From NCBI GenBank assembly GCA_025766275.1, contig JAFKAC010000045.1, positions 62,001 through 126,000 of the forward strand: 64,000 nt of DNA, given 5' to 3'. The notes beneath the pieces are model-generated. The model worked only from the letters and a program-made list of their open reading frames with translations, searched no databases and had not been told where the DNA came from. This DNA comes from Lactarius indigo (lineage: Eukaryota > Basidiomycota > Agaricomycetes > Russulales > Russulaceae). Positions 10,098 through 21,700 of the stretch are shown one piece after another (position 1 is the stretch's first letter; the number at the start of each line of letters is the position of its first letter). The position numbers and the translations under genes were made by a program.

Positions 10098-11498
10098 ATG
10101 TGTTATACACGGCTATCAATACGCTTGACGACGATATACTCCTTGGCATATTCAGCTACTATCGACTGGACGAGGATAATGCCTGGAATGACCGACTTGG
10201 GTGGTGCAAGCTCTCTCATGTCTGTCGAAGATGGCGTCACATCGTGTACTCCTCTGCATCCCACTTGGGTATGCATATTCTATGCACCAATGGCACCCCT
10301 ATAGTAGACACGCTAGACCATTTGCCGACCCTACCGCTCTTCATCGTTTACCGGGATCCAATAACCCAACAAGATAAGTTAGCAGGACTCCGCGCGCTCC
10401 TGATGTGGGATCGCGTACGCCATATTGATCTCCACCTCCCGCCCTCGAACCTGAACATGTTTCTTATGCTCATGGACGAACCTTTATCAATGCTGGAGTA
10501 CCTCTCTCTATCGTCCCCAACTGAAGGCACAAGTTTGGTCCTTCCGAAGTCATTTCTTGCCCCAAATCTACGCCACCTCACGCTGCTCGGCATCGATCTT
10601 CCAAAACGGTTACGGTTGCTTTCCTCCACCGTCTCCCTCGTCACACTTGTGCTCAGGAATATCCGAGCTTCTGGTCACTTTCTCCCGAAGCTATTAGTGG
10701 CGCGTCTTCAGTCCCTTCCCCAACTCGAGGAGCTGTCCATCGGTTTTTCCATCCCCATACCCCGTCCCAGTGCAGAGAGGGAATTTTTCGGCAACCAAGG
10801 AACTCCCGTGACACTTCCCAATCTCAAATACCTCAAGTTCAAAGGTGTCAGCGTTTATCTTGAAAGCCTTGTCGCTCAAATTAGAACCCCCCCTTCTGGA
10901 GCGACTTGACATTACGTTATTCAATCAACTCGCTTTTGGTTTACCACACCTGTCTCACTTCACCAATATTACAGAAGGACTCAAGCTCCCCATTGCGAAG
11001 GTCAGTTTTGAGCGCGACGCAGTCACCATAATCACGAGACACCATGGTACGCGAGAGCACAACGGACGTTTCGCCCTTCGTGTGATGTGCGGGCAATTGG
11101 ACTGGCAAATCGACTGCGCAGCACAGATTTGCTGCGCGCTTTTGCCCGTGTCGTTCGGTGTGGAAAAACTCAAGCTCAAATTATACGAACAGGTGATGCC
11201 GACCGAATGGCAGAATGGCGAGATCGATGACACAACGTGGCACGAACTCCTCAGGGCGTTCATCAGGGTGAAGGAGCTTCATCTTTGCCCAGCTCTCTCG
11301 CAAGAGCTTTCTCGTGCGCTGCAGGTGGACGTTGTAGGGTTTGACCTGGGGTTACTTCCTAGTCTGCGGAAAATCGTAAGCGAGTTCAAGGGGAGACATT
11401 CGCACAATCTGTTTAGTTCGTTCGCCCACGCTCGTCAAATCGCGACACATCGCCCCGATGAAATGCAGCGGGAGAAGATGATCTGGCACACCAGATAG
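10098..11498 (+). pseudogene. F-box protein, copy 2, broken at start and by a frameshift
   Basis: Highly similar along its whole length to the intact F-box gene at 4168, but with two lesions. First, the ATG at 10098 is out of frame with the protein, because the text between ATG and the conserved ATCAATACG is 2 nt longer than in copy 1. The F-box frame (AINTLDDDILLGIF) begins at 10100 without an ATG. Second, a run of seven C at 10887-10893 shifts the frame by +1 relative to the other copies, so the N-terminal part (269 codons) and the C-terminal part lie in different frames that overlap near 10845-10909. The C-terminal frame ends with a longer tail, EMQREKMIWHTR, than the sister copies. Base-calling error at the C run is possible, but the start lesion is independent. 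Most likely a pseudogene. Confidence 0.75.
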
Positions 11499-12640
11499 AA
11501 TGTAGCTTCTGATGCGCCAGTGCGTACAACATAGATATATAACATAGATATATCGTAGGACTGTGATTACACGTGATAACAATCATAACAGGAAACCGTC
11601 TTCTGCTGATACGAATACGAAGAATAAATAGCTCAACGTTGTGGAGGGGTTGCCGCTAATCACAAAGAGTACCCTATTCCTGATAAACCGAGCCCGAACG
11701 AGAAACAGAGTATCCAAGTAAAATAACGATAGTGTTACGAGTCCCATCTCGTACCTCACCTCCACTCTCGATCCACATGTTCACAGGGTGTGAATATTCG
11801 AGTACCACTCATCCATCACTCATGAGGTCCGACTGCCCGACGCTGAAGCGCCGCTGAAGAGTTGCGCGCGTGGGGGCACCTCAGTTCAACATACCCGCCC
11901 CTGAAGTCTGCACTGGCCCCACATCTCGACGGGAAATTCACCGCCCGACCAATCAGCCAAGGACGTGATGATTCTATATGAAAGAGTGAAAGCACGACTG
12001 CCGCGGTATGAGCACACGGCGCATCCTCCAAGTCACGATGGCCTGCATCAGGGCCAAGCAGTTCCTGTACCACACCTGAGAACCAGAGATCAGAAATTCT
12101 CATTCAAATTTCTAGTCAAGCGGACGCGTTGATTTGTTGCTGTACCTTTCCCCTACCGTTGCTGTGCTGGCGCCAGGTTATCACAAGCCTGTCCGTTCTA
12201 GACCAACTCAAGGCCCCCGTAACTTGAAGTGCCGGAATAAGCAATCAGAACTGACGACCCAAAAAATCCATTAAACCCCAAATTGAACAATGAGCGACCA
12301 GAAAACCATGGAAACTAAAAAAAACCAATATTGTCCTGTGGGAAGTCCTAACTCGGTATGTATGGTCCATCAGATGAACGAGTCCAAAAGAACGGGTCCA
12401 AAAGGGTAAGACTAGGTGAGCTGCTGAATGTAAATATAATTATGGCATAGTGAATGTACTTGTCAGGAAAGTATGTCTATGGGAAGGTGAGGGGAGAAAA
12501 AATGTCTAAGAGTCCTTTTCAAAGTACAGTCCGTGAGTTTGTAGTAGTGACAGACAGACATAACTAGGCGTGAGCACAAGTGGAAAAAGACAAGGTGAAA
12601 CAAGATGGGTAACAACAAGAGACAATTGTTCGACAGAAGA
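11499..12640. other. Intergenic; 3' flank of GT2 gene A
   Basis: No gene is supported. There is a small tandem ACATAGATATAT near 11530-11553. The last few hundred bases resemble the 3' flank of GT2 gene B near 24.5 kb (GACAGACAGACATAACTAGG against GTGACAGACATATCTGGG), so the segmental duplication includes this flank. Confidence 0.45.
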
Positions 12641-15600
12641 TCAGTATGAGAAAATCATCAACCAGGGATTGAGCACGATGGGGAAGAGGATATGACTTCC
12701 GGCCACGAGTGCAAGTGGGAAGAGGACGGCCCATGCGTTTCCGGGAATGCGATATGCCAGAGGCATGAGGCTACTGGAGAAGACGATCATCATCACGATG
12801 ACGAGGAAACTGAGAACGAGTGACAGCCAGAACCGGCGCAGGATTCGCGGGACCTCAATGAAGAAGTTCGACTTTTCGACTTCCTTCTTCGTCGCACCCC
12901 ACTGGATGTTATACGAGAAGAGATGCGCGAGCAGGGCCTGGGAAAGATGGATTGACAGACCACCAAAAAAGAAGAAGCTGTGAAGGTCCTCATCAGAGAG
13001 GCGAACCTCTAAGGATGAAACGACTATACTCACAAGAATGGGATCCAGGTCAGGTTCTCGGCCAACGCAGAGAAGAGACTTCGTAGTCCGAGGCGGTACT
13101 CGAGGAGGGTAAAGCCGACATTTCCAAGACCCGGGAAGACGAAGGTACACGCCAACCAAACCTCGAACGAGTGGAGGTAGTAATTGTCCACGCCCAATGC
13201 CAGGCCAAGGATGAAGTAGTTGACGACCGAGAGGATGAAGCCGCCAGCGATACCGTAGTAAGAGAACATGTCTGCGCGTTCCCAATAAGTGTCCATGTCT
13301 AATCGATGGGTAGCTTCCACTCACAAGACATCATGCCGACTTTGTAGTGAACGGGAGCGTCCGACCAAATGAAGGTCCGCAATTGCTTGTTGATCGGACC
13401 CGCATACCACCATTGGATAAGGGGATTGAAGATCAGCTCGTTGCAACCTAATAGCACATGTCAGCTAACAATGAATACATGCAAGGCTTGATCTGGGAAC
13501 TCACCATAAGCGTACTTCTGCCACCGGTTCAGCTCGTCGTCAACCGTCAGCGAGACACCTTCCTTGAAGCCACCCTCAGAGTATGTCGCCCATCGAATGG
13601 TGTATCCCCTAAGCTGTGCACGGCCATCAGAATCCGGGGCTACCCTCATTCGGCAGAAAACACAAACCATAAGACGCAGCGCCATATCGAAATCCTCTGA
13701 CACGTTCGCCTCAGACCAAATCTTCTTCTTGTTATCGTCGCCAGGGTCCTCAAATGCGGCGTCCTGGAGTGCAGACCAGCGAAGGAATGCGTTGTGTCCC
13801 ACGAAAGGCGCGACTTCCCCATTTGCGCATGCCATAGAGATACACTTGTTGATACGACGGGTAAAGTGCGCGATGCCGTTCTCGAAGTAATGATGGGCGA
13901 CCTGCATAACGTCTATAGCCGGCGTGAGTACGGCTGGGGTCTGGGAAAAGAGGGCGAGGAGCTCACCTGACTCATGTTGGATGATTGCAACTTCAGGACA
14001 CTCGGTAAGCTCGCGTGCAGCGTCACGGAAACAGTCCTGTGGCAAAACATCAACATCGGAACGAGGGGGTTCAGGGAGAAATGAGACTGCCTTACCTCGG
14101 GTACGATGGTATCAGCGTCGATGATGAGAATGATCTCGCCCATACGGATCGCCTTAGCGTTGTTTGCCCAAGGCTTCCAGCGACGGCCGCTTTCCTCGTA
14201 GATTTCCTCGATTGCCATGCGAAGTGCCTTTTCCTCAAGATCCTCGGCGTCATCATCGGAGATCGTAGAATCCGTAACCGAGCCCTTCTCTCCGCGCTCA
14301 AGTTCCAGCTTTTGGATGTGCTCTTCCATCTTCAGAGTGAGTGCAAGACCGTAGTTCATGTTGCTCGCTTTCTTGAACCGACCGCGACGTTTGAAGCCAC
14401 CCTCACCATCCTCGTGCTTAGGACGCGCCACCCAGCCGATGCCGTTATCCGCGTAGAACCTGATGCGTTCCTGACGGTCAGCCTCGGAGATGAGTTGCAA
14501 GCCATCGTCGTGGACGAAGATAGACGAGGTGCCCCCTTGACGAGCATAGGTTTGCATGGCCTTCTTGAGAGACATCACGGATGGGGAACTGCGTTACGAA
14601 GACGGTCAACCATCGAGTGACAAAAGACCATAGGTAACTGAATTGAAACTTACATGGTATGTGAGAGACTCTCCTTGTACACAGGAAGTTCGACTGTGAT
14701 GTGGGGCAAGTGAGCGTCAACTTCCTTGTTCGCCGCGGGCTTGATTGCCGAGTAGTATTTCGAGTTCTCATGGTATTGTGCGACGGGACCGAGGCTGTCG
14801 CACGCTGTAAGCCGTCTGCCAAATGTCCGTAAATATCGCGAACTTACACATAAGAGATATTTCCGATTAGTTGGAGTGAGAAAAACTATCACGTGCGGTC
14901 AGGTCGTGCACCAAAACGAGATAGAAAATAGACTCACGAGTGACACGGAAAAAAGGAAAGGGGAAGTGGTCAAGAGCGCGAATCGGGTAAAGGTGCCAGT
15001 CAAACGGTATTCTTGGAGCAAGACACTGATACCGCTGGCCATGAAGACTTAATGAAATTAATCAGCATCGAAAATTAATCCGCAGATGAAGAAAGCGCAC
15101 AAGTTGACAGCGCTAAGCCGAGACCACTATAAACAGGGCCAAAGTACTTGGCTGGCCGGGCGCTAGCTCCTCCCTTTTCGAGGTCTTCCGGTGCAGGTGC
15201 CCGTTTGGCTCTGGAACCAATTCGCCATCCCCACAATGAGCCACCCGAGGCAGGTTTGGCATTCGGCTCCGTTGCAGCCTCCTCCTTGTCGTTGATCTGG
15301 ACATCCGAGGCTGAGTCGGCTACAGACCCGACTGCAGATGTGACTGCGGTTGGAGGAATGCTTGGGCCTGGGGACATGCCGGTGACGGTGTGACGGTTCC
15401 AAACGAGCTTGATGAGGCTTTCCTCGAAGTCGCGGCAGAGTGGGATGATGGTATCCAAATTCTCAGACCAAACGACCAATACCCGCTCGTCGCGCTGCAT
15501 TGTGGGAGTACTCATGAGTAAACGAGTAGAGGCTGAGAACAAACACGAATATCAACATACGATGAAGGCACCACACTGCTCCTTGTCAGCACGTGGTAGG

Positions 15601-17200
15601 TCGGCCATGGTATCGAGGATTTGAATCCGGGTATCATCGTCGACGTAAATGGCATTCACATCGTCGCTCCTGTAGAGGTGTTGTCAGTATGAATGCGGCA
15701 CAAAGAATAAATAGGGACCTACATATTGCTAAGGGCAACATGAACCGCAGCGCTGCGTAATTTGACAGCGACGACAGGGTTCAGGAGACGGACAGCTGTC
15801 TCAAATGGCTCTAAAAACCGGTTCTCATATGGGAACACGCGATATTGCCCCGCTTGGATACGAAGGCAAACGCCAGCATGGATGTTCTCAGCAGACGGCT
15901 TAAACCAAGCGTCGCCTTGAGTCTACAAAAGGCATCAGAGAGGGACGACGGAGGTAGGGCGGTGGTAGTGACCTGTTTGAAGATATGGTGCAGCAAAGCA
16001 TCATGTGCGTCGTAATCCATGGCTTAGTCCCGTAGAGAATGGATGAGGGAGTGGAGTGCGCGCCGTAAGGTCAACGGGGGCAAGCTGCGAGAGGACAGAA
16101 AAGAAAAGGGGGGGCATTATAAGGGCAGCCATGTCAGGGGAATTCCCAGAGTGAGTACCTTACTTTCTCCCAAAGGTAGCCTGTTTCCCGAAACCGGCGG
16201 TGGATCATTAACCAGTACTTGGCACAGGGCATACGGCTGCCGGGCCAGTCTCGAATGGGTACGTGATTTGCGGTTGCAGCACGGCGCCATTCAGCGCAGG
16301 AAGTGCGGGCCAAAGTATAACAGTACTGTATCGGGAACTATCTGCCGGGGGTGCATGGCCGGCGAGGGGAACGTTTCTCTCAAGCGCAGACATCGTCACC
16401 GTCATCACGAAAAATAAACAGGGCGGAAACGTCACTACAAAACGCGATAAGGTGACGCGATTATCGAATTGAGTACCAAGAGTGTGAAAAATGCATCTTA
16501 CCTTTTTCTTCCAATTTTTTAATCGGCACACCCTGCTGTATTGCGCCCTTGGCGCCCATCAAGTCCGTAGTTCCTTTGTACGGGAAACCAATTAGAAGCA
16601 CAAAGCACGAGTTTTAGATTTGACATCTAACCTCAGCAGCGAGTGACACCTGGCTGATGCTTCCGATTTGTCAGATACCTGGCCGCCGCCGCCCTCGTTC
16701 TGATACCTCATGGGCCCACTAGGAACACAAGAACCTCAGGTCGTGAGACTGAGGCGCATGCAGGGGGGGGTGCACGCGACATGCGGCGCTCAGTAACCTT
16801 CGTATTCTCAGGGGAAGACCTGCTCAGGGCACAAAGGTGACATCTTCCACTAGCTCGCTCTCTCTCCCCAGGAACGTTCAAGTCAGACTCGAAGGAGTTT
16901 GTCAGGGAAGAATAAGGATCGACAGATGGGATCGTTTGATTAAGCTGTGCGACGTCCTGGGAGCTGGAGGGCCGTGGACGGAGGAAAGGCGCTTCCGAAG
17001 GTGTTGTAATTCTCACAGGGTTGTCGACATAGACATATAGCGTGTGGACTTGAATCGAAGCAGTGATATGAATCAATTGTGCGTTACGAGAGCAGCGGCG
17101 GAAGAGCGTAGTTACCATAAGGCACTCGGGCCAAGCGCGTGATAGTGTGTGAGAGTAATGATGTGACCAGGGTATACATATTGACCTTGCCTTGAATGAG
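12400..17200. repeat. Segmental duplication, copy 1 (contains GT2 paralogue A)
   Basis: This stretch and 24.5-29.2 kb share the 3' flank, all GT2 exons and introns, and about 1 kb of upstream sequence, in the same orientation. Upstream matches include GCGGTGGATCATTAACC against GGCGGATCATTTAGC, and GGTGTTGTAATTCTCAC against GGCATTGTAATTCTCAC. Introns and flanks are much more diverged than exons, so the event is old. Limits are approximate. Confidence 0.7.
12641..16020 (-). CDS. Membrane GT2-family glycosyltransferase, paralogue A
   Basis: Multi-exon gene on the minus strand, ATG at 16018-16020, TGA at 12641; roughly 900 residues. Exon 1 is MDYDAHDALLHHIFKQ, spliced (GTCACT...TTGTAG) to TQGDAWFKPSAENIHAGV. 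Two hydrophobic stretches (PVYSGLGLALS plus the following exon; FTRFALLTTSPFLFSVSLV) precede the catalytic part. Its motifs are HITVELPVYKESL, FVHDDG, IIDADTIVPE (DxD), NGEVAPFVGHNAFLRW and SEDFDMALRL. About five membrane segments follow, ending NPWLMIFSY. This order fits processive-type GT2 enzymes (Glyco_trans_2_3-like) that make a polysaccharide at a membrane; product unknown. A TTATAA element lies about 95 bp upstream of the ATG. Compared with paralogue B, the text before the last membrane block reads NPLIQWW where B has NPLIRWW (CAA against CGA), and the DxD is DAD rather than DSD. Confidence 0.85.
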
Positions 17201-18703
17201 GGTCGAATTGAAAAGTTTTCATATGCGTCAACCGCAAACGCCGCCGCCTTGAGCGAGATGAGTCGGTGGCGCTGCAATGCTGGTGGCTTTCACTTTCAGA
17301 CCGTTCAGGTACAGCGAACGAGTTTTTGGCTCTCCGATCCAAAGCGCATAAGTTCCCACGCTTCAAAGCGGCAGTGGGCCTGGCCCCTCCTCGGCCCGGT
17401 CAGAAGGATCAGAAGAAATGGAATAAACAGTACTCCCACCCTTACTTACAGTGATCACAAGTTCGCAGACAGGAAGTCGTTTTCTGATTCGTGTCGAGAC
17501 CAAAGGGGGTTCGGTGATAAGACATGTCGACTTGCCCACTTGAAAGAGCTTGGCTTTCCATATCAGACTTACCTCCCCGTGCACCATCACCCCGATCTCT
17601 GCACCCCTCCTCATTTCCTCGATCGATCCCTTTGAAGTGTGTGTGACGTGTATTCCGCCAGGAGGAAGCACGTTTTTATTTTGTTTTATTTTCTGGGGTG
17701 CAGAGGCACGGGGCACGTCGAGTGGTGAGTAGCCGACGCAAAAGGTCCCAAGACATACGGGACTCACGACCCAATGTGACTGACGAAGGACAGACGTGAG
17801 TCAACTGACGACATGAGGCCAATGACGTCTCACGGAATCAATTTCGGAATCAAATCGCGCTCGCGCGCTCATCATGGTTTTGCGACCTCCTGCGCGTGAC
17901 GGCGCCGCTCGCGTATTGCTGATACATTTGCGTCATCGTCAACTTGGCGTTTGTACAAGAGCCAATCTCGTCAATCAGGACGAGTCACTTGGCTGGAATA
18001 CCTGCTCCGTGATTAGCAGTGGGTATTCGCGAACACCGGTTTTAGAGTCGCGTGATGGTCATTGCGGCGGTAAGTCTGCGTCCGAGGGCAGCCTGGGAGA
18101 GAAGGTTGTACAATAATGTGCCTGTGCGCGCTGCGGGCTCATTCCAGTTGACAGTCGTGGATTTGTGTCAGGTCGAGTGTGATAATGAGATATGATATGG
18201 AATAGAGGGTATTCATTACAGCCGCCTTACAGTACTGTGATCATGATGACGATGGAGGCCTTGGCAAAAGCGAACAAAAAAAAAAAGACCGAGTCACCGG
18301 AGTGGGCGGAGATTGAAGATAACCGCTTATCTGAGATCTGGTCCTACTTATTTTGTTTTGCTTTACATAAAAGGAATATTCTAAGTCAGCATTTCTCCCA
18401 ATGGGGGTTCCCGAAATCCCGTCTGCCAAAAAAGGTTTCGACGAGGTGTCCATCGCTCTGAAGACGGCTGTAAATTTTTTCTATCAACATTCACACGAAT
18501 TCACATGTCCATGTCGGTACCATGCTTGTTTATCTGGTCCGGTGGTATTGGGCCCCGGGTCGGGCGACAATTTTTGAGAATAGGTGGGTAAAGTTCTGCA
18601 ATTGAAGACGTCTTCCAACACTCGGTTTTTCTCTCCTCAAGAAACTGGTTGGTATTATATATAGATTTTTTACAATGAACCCAAAACATCTCTCGCATCG
18701 CCT
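16021..18703. other. Intergenic; partly duplicated, no firm gene
   Basis: From about 16.2 to 17.2 kb the text is homologous to 28.1-29.1 kb. On the minus strand, fragments such as RITTPSEAPFLR with later LNVPGER (about 17010-16850) have counterparts RITMPLDAPFLH and LTVPGEK upstream of GT2-B, so a small gene may once have lain here. Frames are broken in the second copy and I cannot define a gene. From 17.2 to 18.7 kb I see nothing supported. Confidence 0.35.
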
Positions 18704-21700
18704 TCACGATCCAGGCCGTTTTTTTAGTACGCTTTGTGACAATGCGCGGAGCATCGCGACGGTGATGACTTTCTGCGGCTTGTCATCGTTCACGATCGTC
18801 GTCATCGATGTGGATGGCGAGACGGCAGTCGAGGGGGGTGGGATCGATTCGTTACTGCCAGGATGAGCGAAGTCGTCAATGGTCGAGAAGCTCCCAAACG
18901 TCGACTTTAGTCGCTTCGAGGATGGGGACATGCTGTGAGGCACCGAGAGTCAGAACTTTATTATTATTAAAGTCCGAAGTAGATAGATGGATCTTACCTC
19001 AGGACGCTTGCTTCGTCGTCGTCATCGTCAGGTGGTGGTCGTTTGGGTCGGGAGTGGAATAGGAACACTGAGCGCAGCTGTGCTGCCGCCTCGCTGACGT
19101 CAGATTCCGCCTCCCGCTTCGTTTCCTCGATATCGCGCTTCGGCACCGGATATCGCACCCTTCTGTCAATCTTAACGCTCCCTTCGATGCACCCTACGGA
19201 CATCTCGTAGAGTGCGTCGACAAAGGCGTGAACCGGAAAGTCTGGGAGGGCGAGAGCGATCGGTCACTCGTCGAGAGAGAAAAACGAAGAACATACCGGC
19301 GTCCGATGCATGATAGGATCCCAGGAGAGTACGAAACTCTGTCGAGAAAGCTCGTAGGTCTTCGCGATCTAACCACACAAAGGCGGCATCATACAGTTCG
19401 CTAAGGAAACCCTTTTGATCAGTCCATAGTTCACTCCCACTCTCGTTGCGGCATGCTTACCTTGAAGACTTGACCCCGTCCAGGCGTATTTCCGGGAGCG
19501 GGTTCGAGACCGCTGACTCGTCTAGACGAGTCGTGAAATGCATCGATAACGTATTCATGAGTTTTACGAGTGTCTCGAACACTTTACTGAAGAGAACCCA
19601 GTCCACTGCAAAAACAACGCATTCAAGTTCAGAACGACTAGTTGACTTTTTGGCATCAGGACTCACCCTCGTCATCGACATAGCACCTCGCCACCCAGTC
19701 CTGGGCAAAGTCCTTCCAAGAGGCGATAACCACCTGCAGAAACTCTAATAAAAGCAATGAGCACATATTCGTTGCCAAAAAGCCGTTGGCTCCGTTTACC
19801 TTGCCGGGACAATATCTCCACGAGCCCGCCAGCTGTATCCAGGTCCATCGAACGCAAAATTTCCGTAAACTTCTCGTCCAAGTCTTTTGCTTTCGAGGAC
19901 AGAGAGAACGTCGCGTGGGACCCTATGACGCCCTTCGTTGCGTAATCACCCGCCTATTTTGCGTGAGCGTGTGGTCGGCAGGTCAAAAAAAGAAAATTGG
20001 TCCTACCATGCGATGTAAATCTCCCGGAAGTGCCTCGGTTTCGTCCTCACCCCAAAGTATGAACAATACAGACGGGATGAAATGCCGGTCCTCGGGGAAT
20101 TTCTCCACCACTTCACGCAAGCGTGCGCAGTCATCAAGCACGCGGTATTTCCTGCTCGAATGCGTGAGCGGGACGGTACAATTAGCGACCCTGAGTGGTG
20201 AACCCACTTCTCAATCTCGTCTTCCAGACCGTGCAGCGGCGAGCACTCGAATATGACCAGGCCAGGCGAGCGTGAATCGGCGCCGGGCGCGAGCGGGATG
20301 GAGAATACGTGCTCGGACGCCCACGCGCCGCTGTCGGGCATGTCGAACTTCCGCTCGAGCCAGATGGCCGTGCCGTCATTCTCAGGGTTCAGCGAGAGCC
20401 ACAAACAATAATCGAACGGCGCCGGGTTGCCGACATGTGCGCGGAGAGTAGCGAGGAAGGTGCCAGGTGTCCATCGACGCTCGTGCTGCTCGCGATTCTA
20501 AAACTAACATTAGCAGCGCAGAAAAGCCACTTAACAGAACACGTACCTCCTTCAAACGACGCGCGAGTTCGGCGTCCGTCTGCGGTTGCGTGTACTTTGC
20601 AGACACGCGACGACGCGTCCTCCTCGCGGTCGCCTTCTTGACCTCAGGCTCAGTATCCGTCTCGGACCGTGGGTCCGGCCGTTTCTTCTTCGTCGTCTTG
20701 TGACCCACGTACGCGTCGCTCCGACGCACGGCGTCATTGTATACCGCGCGTTCTGACGCCTTGGCTGCCCACCGCTTCAGCGCTCCGCGCACGAGAGCAC
20801 TGGTCCTCGCAAACGTGGACGCGCGCGCCTCGAGGTCTTCGACGTCGACCATGGGAACTTTACTCTTGCTCTTGCCTTTGCCCTTCCCATTTCGCAGAGG
20901 TGCCGCGGTTGGAGATGCCATCTCGACATCTTGAGGTGATTCGGGGGATATTCTGTTTTTCGGCGGTGGTTTCGAAGACGATGGCTCTGCCGTTGTTGTG
21001 TCTTGGGAAACCCTGGATAGGCCCGCGGGTGCCGGCAGCTCAGCGACAGTGCCGCGCCTAGAAATGGGGGGAGGCGGGAGTGATGTGAAGGAGTTTTTAG
21101 CGGATATCACCAATGGGCTCAAGATCTCGGGCTCGGAGATGGACTGTACAGAAGGCCAGCCAAAGAGGTTGTTGCCGGATTTCTGTTTCTGAGGGAAGTT
21201 GAACGCGGTGGCCGTGGGTGTCCCAGGGAGGGAAATGGGTTGCACCTTGAGAGGAGGTGGTTGCTGTGGGGCCTCGACGCCTTCTGAGGTAGGAGGGCGA
21301 TCAGTCGGTTGTGATGATCCGAACCCATCTACGACGGTCGACTGGCGTCCCAATCGATTTTGCTGAGATGGCTGTTTAGCGAACCCATTGAAGGGTGAGG
21401 CAGATTGACTCGCAGGTAGTGGAACAGGAGGACGAACGGAGGAAAGCGGGGATGTGTCGATATGTGGAAGGATCGGTCGTGTCGGCGTCGAAGAAGTCGA
21501 AACCGCAGGTAGCGAGGACGACGGGATAAAGAGTTTCGTCGTGGACGCGGGTGGCTTAGGTGGCGTTGTGCCGAACGGGTGTCCAGGGGAGAAGGCCGCC
21601 ACGTTAGGGTTGAGAGTGCTGGCAAGGGGCTGATCATGCTTCTCTGTGGAGGCCGAAGGTATTGCGCCATTTCCGAAGCCTGCGTGTGATCTCTCTGTGG

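Noticed and set aside
14015..14620. 201-codon plus-strand open frame
   Set aside because: Antisense to the GT2-A exon carrying the HDDG and DxD motifs.
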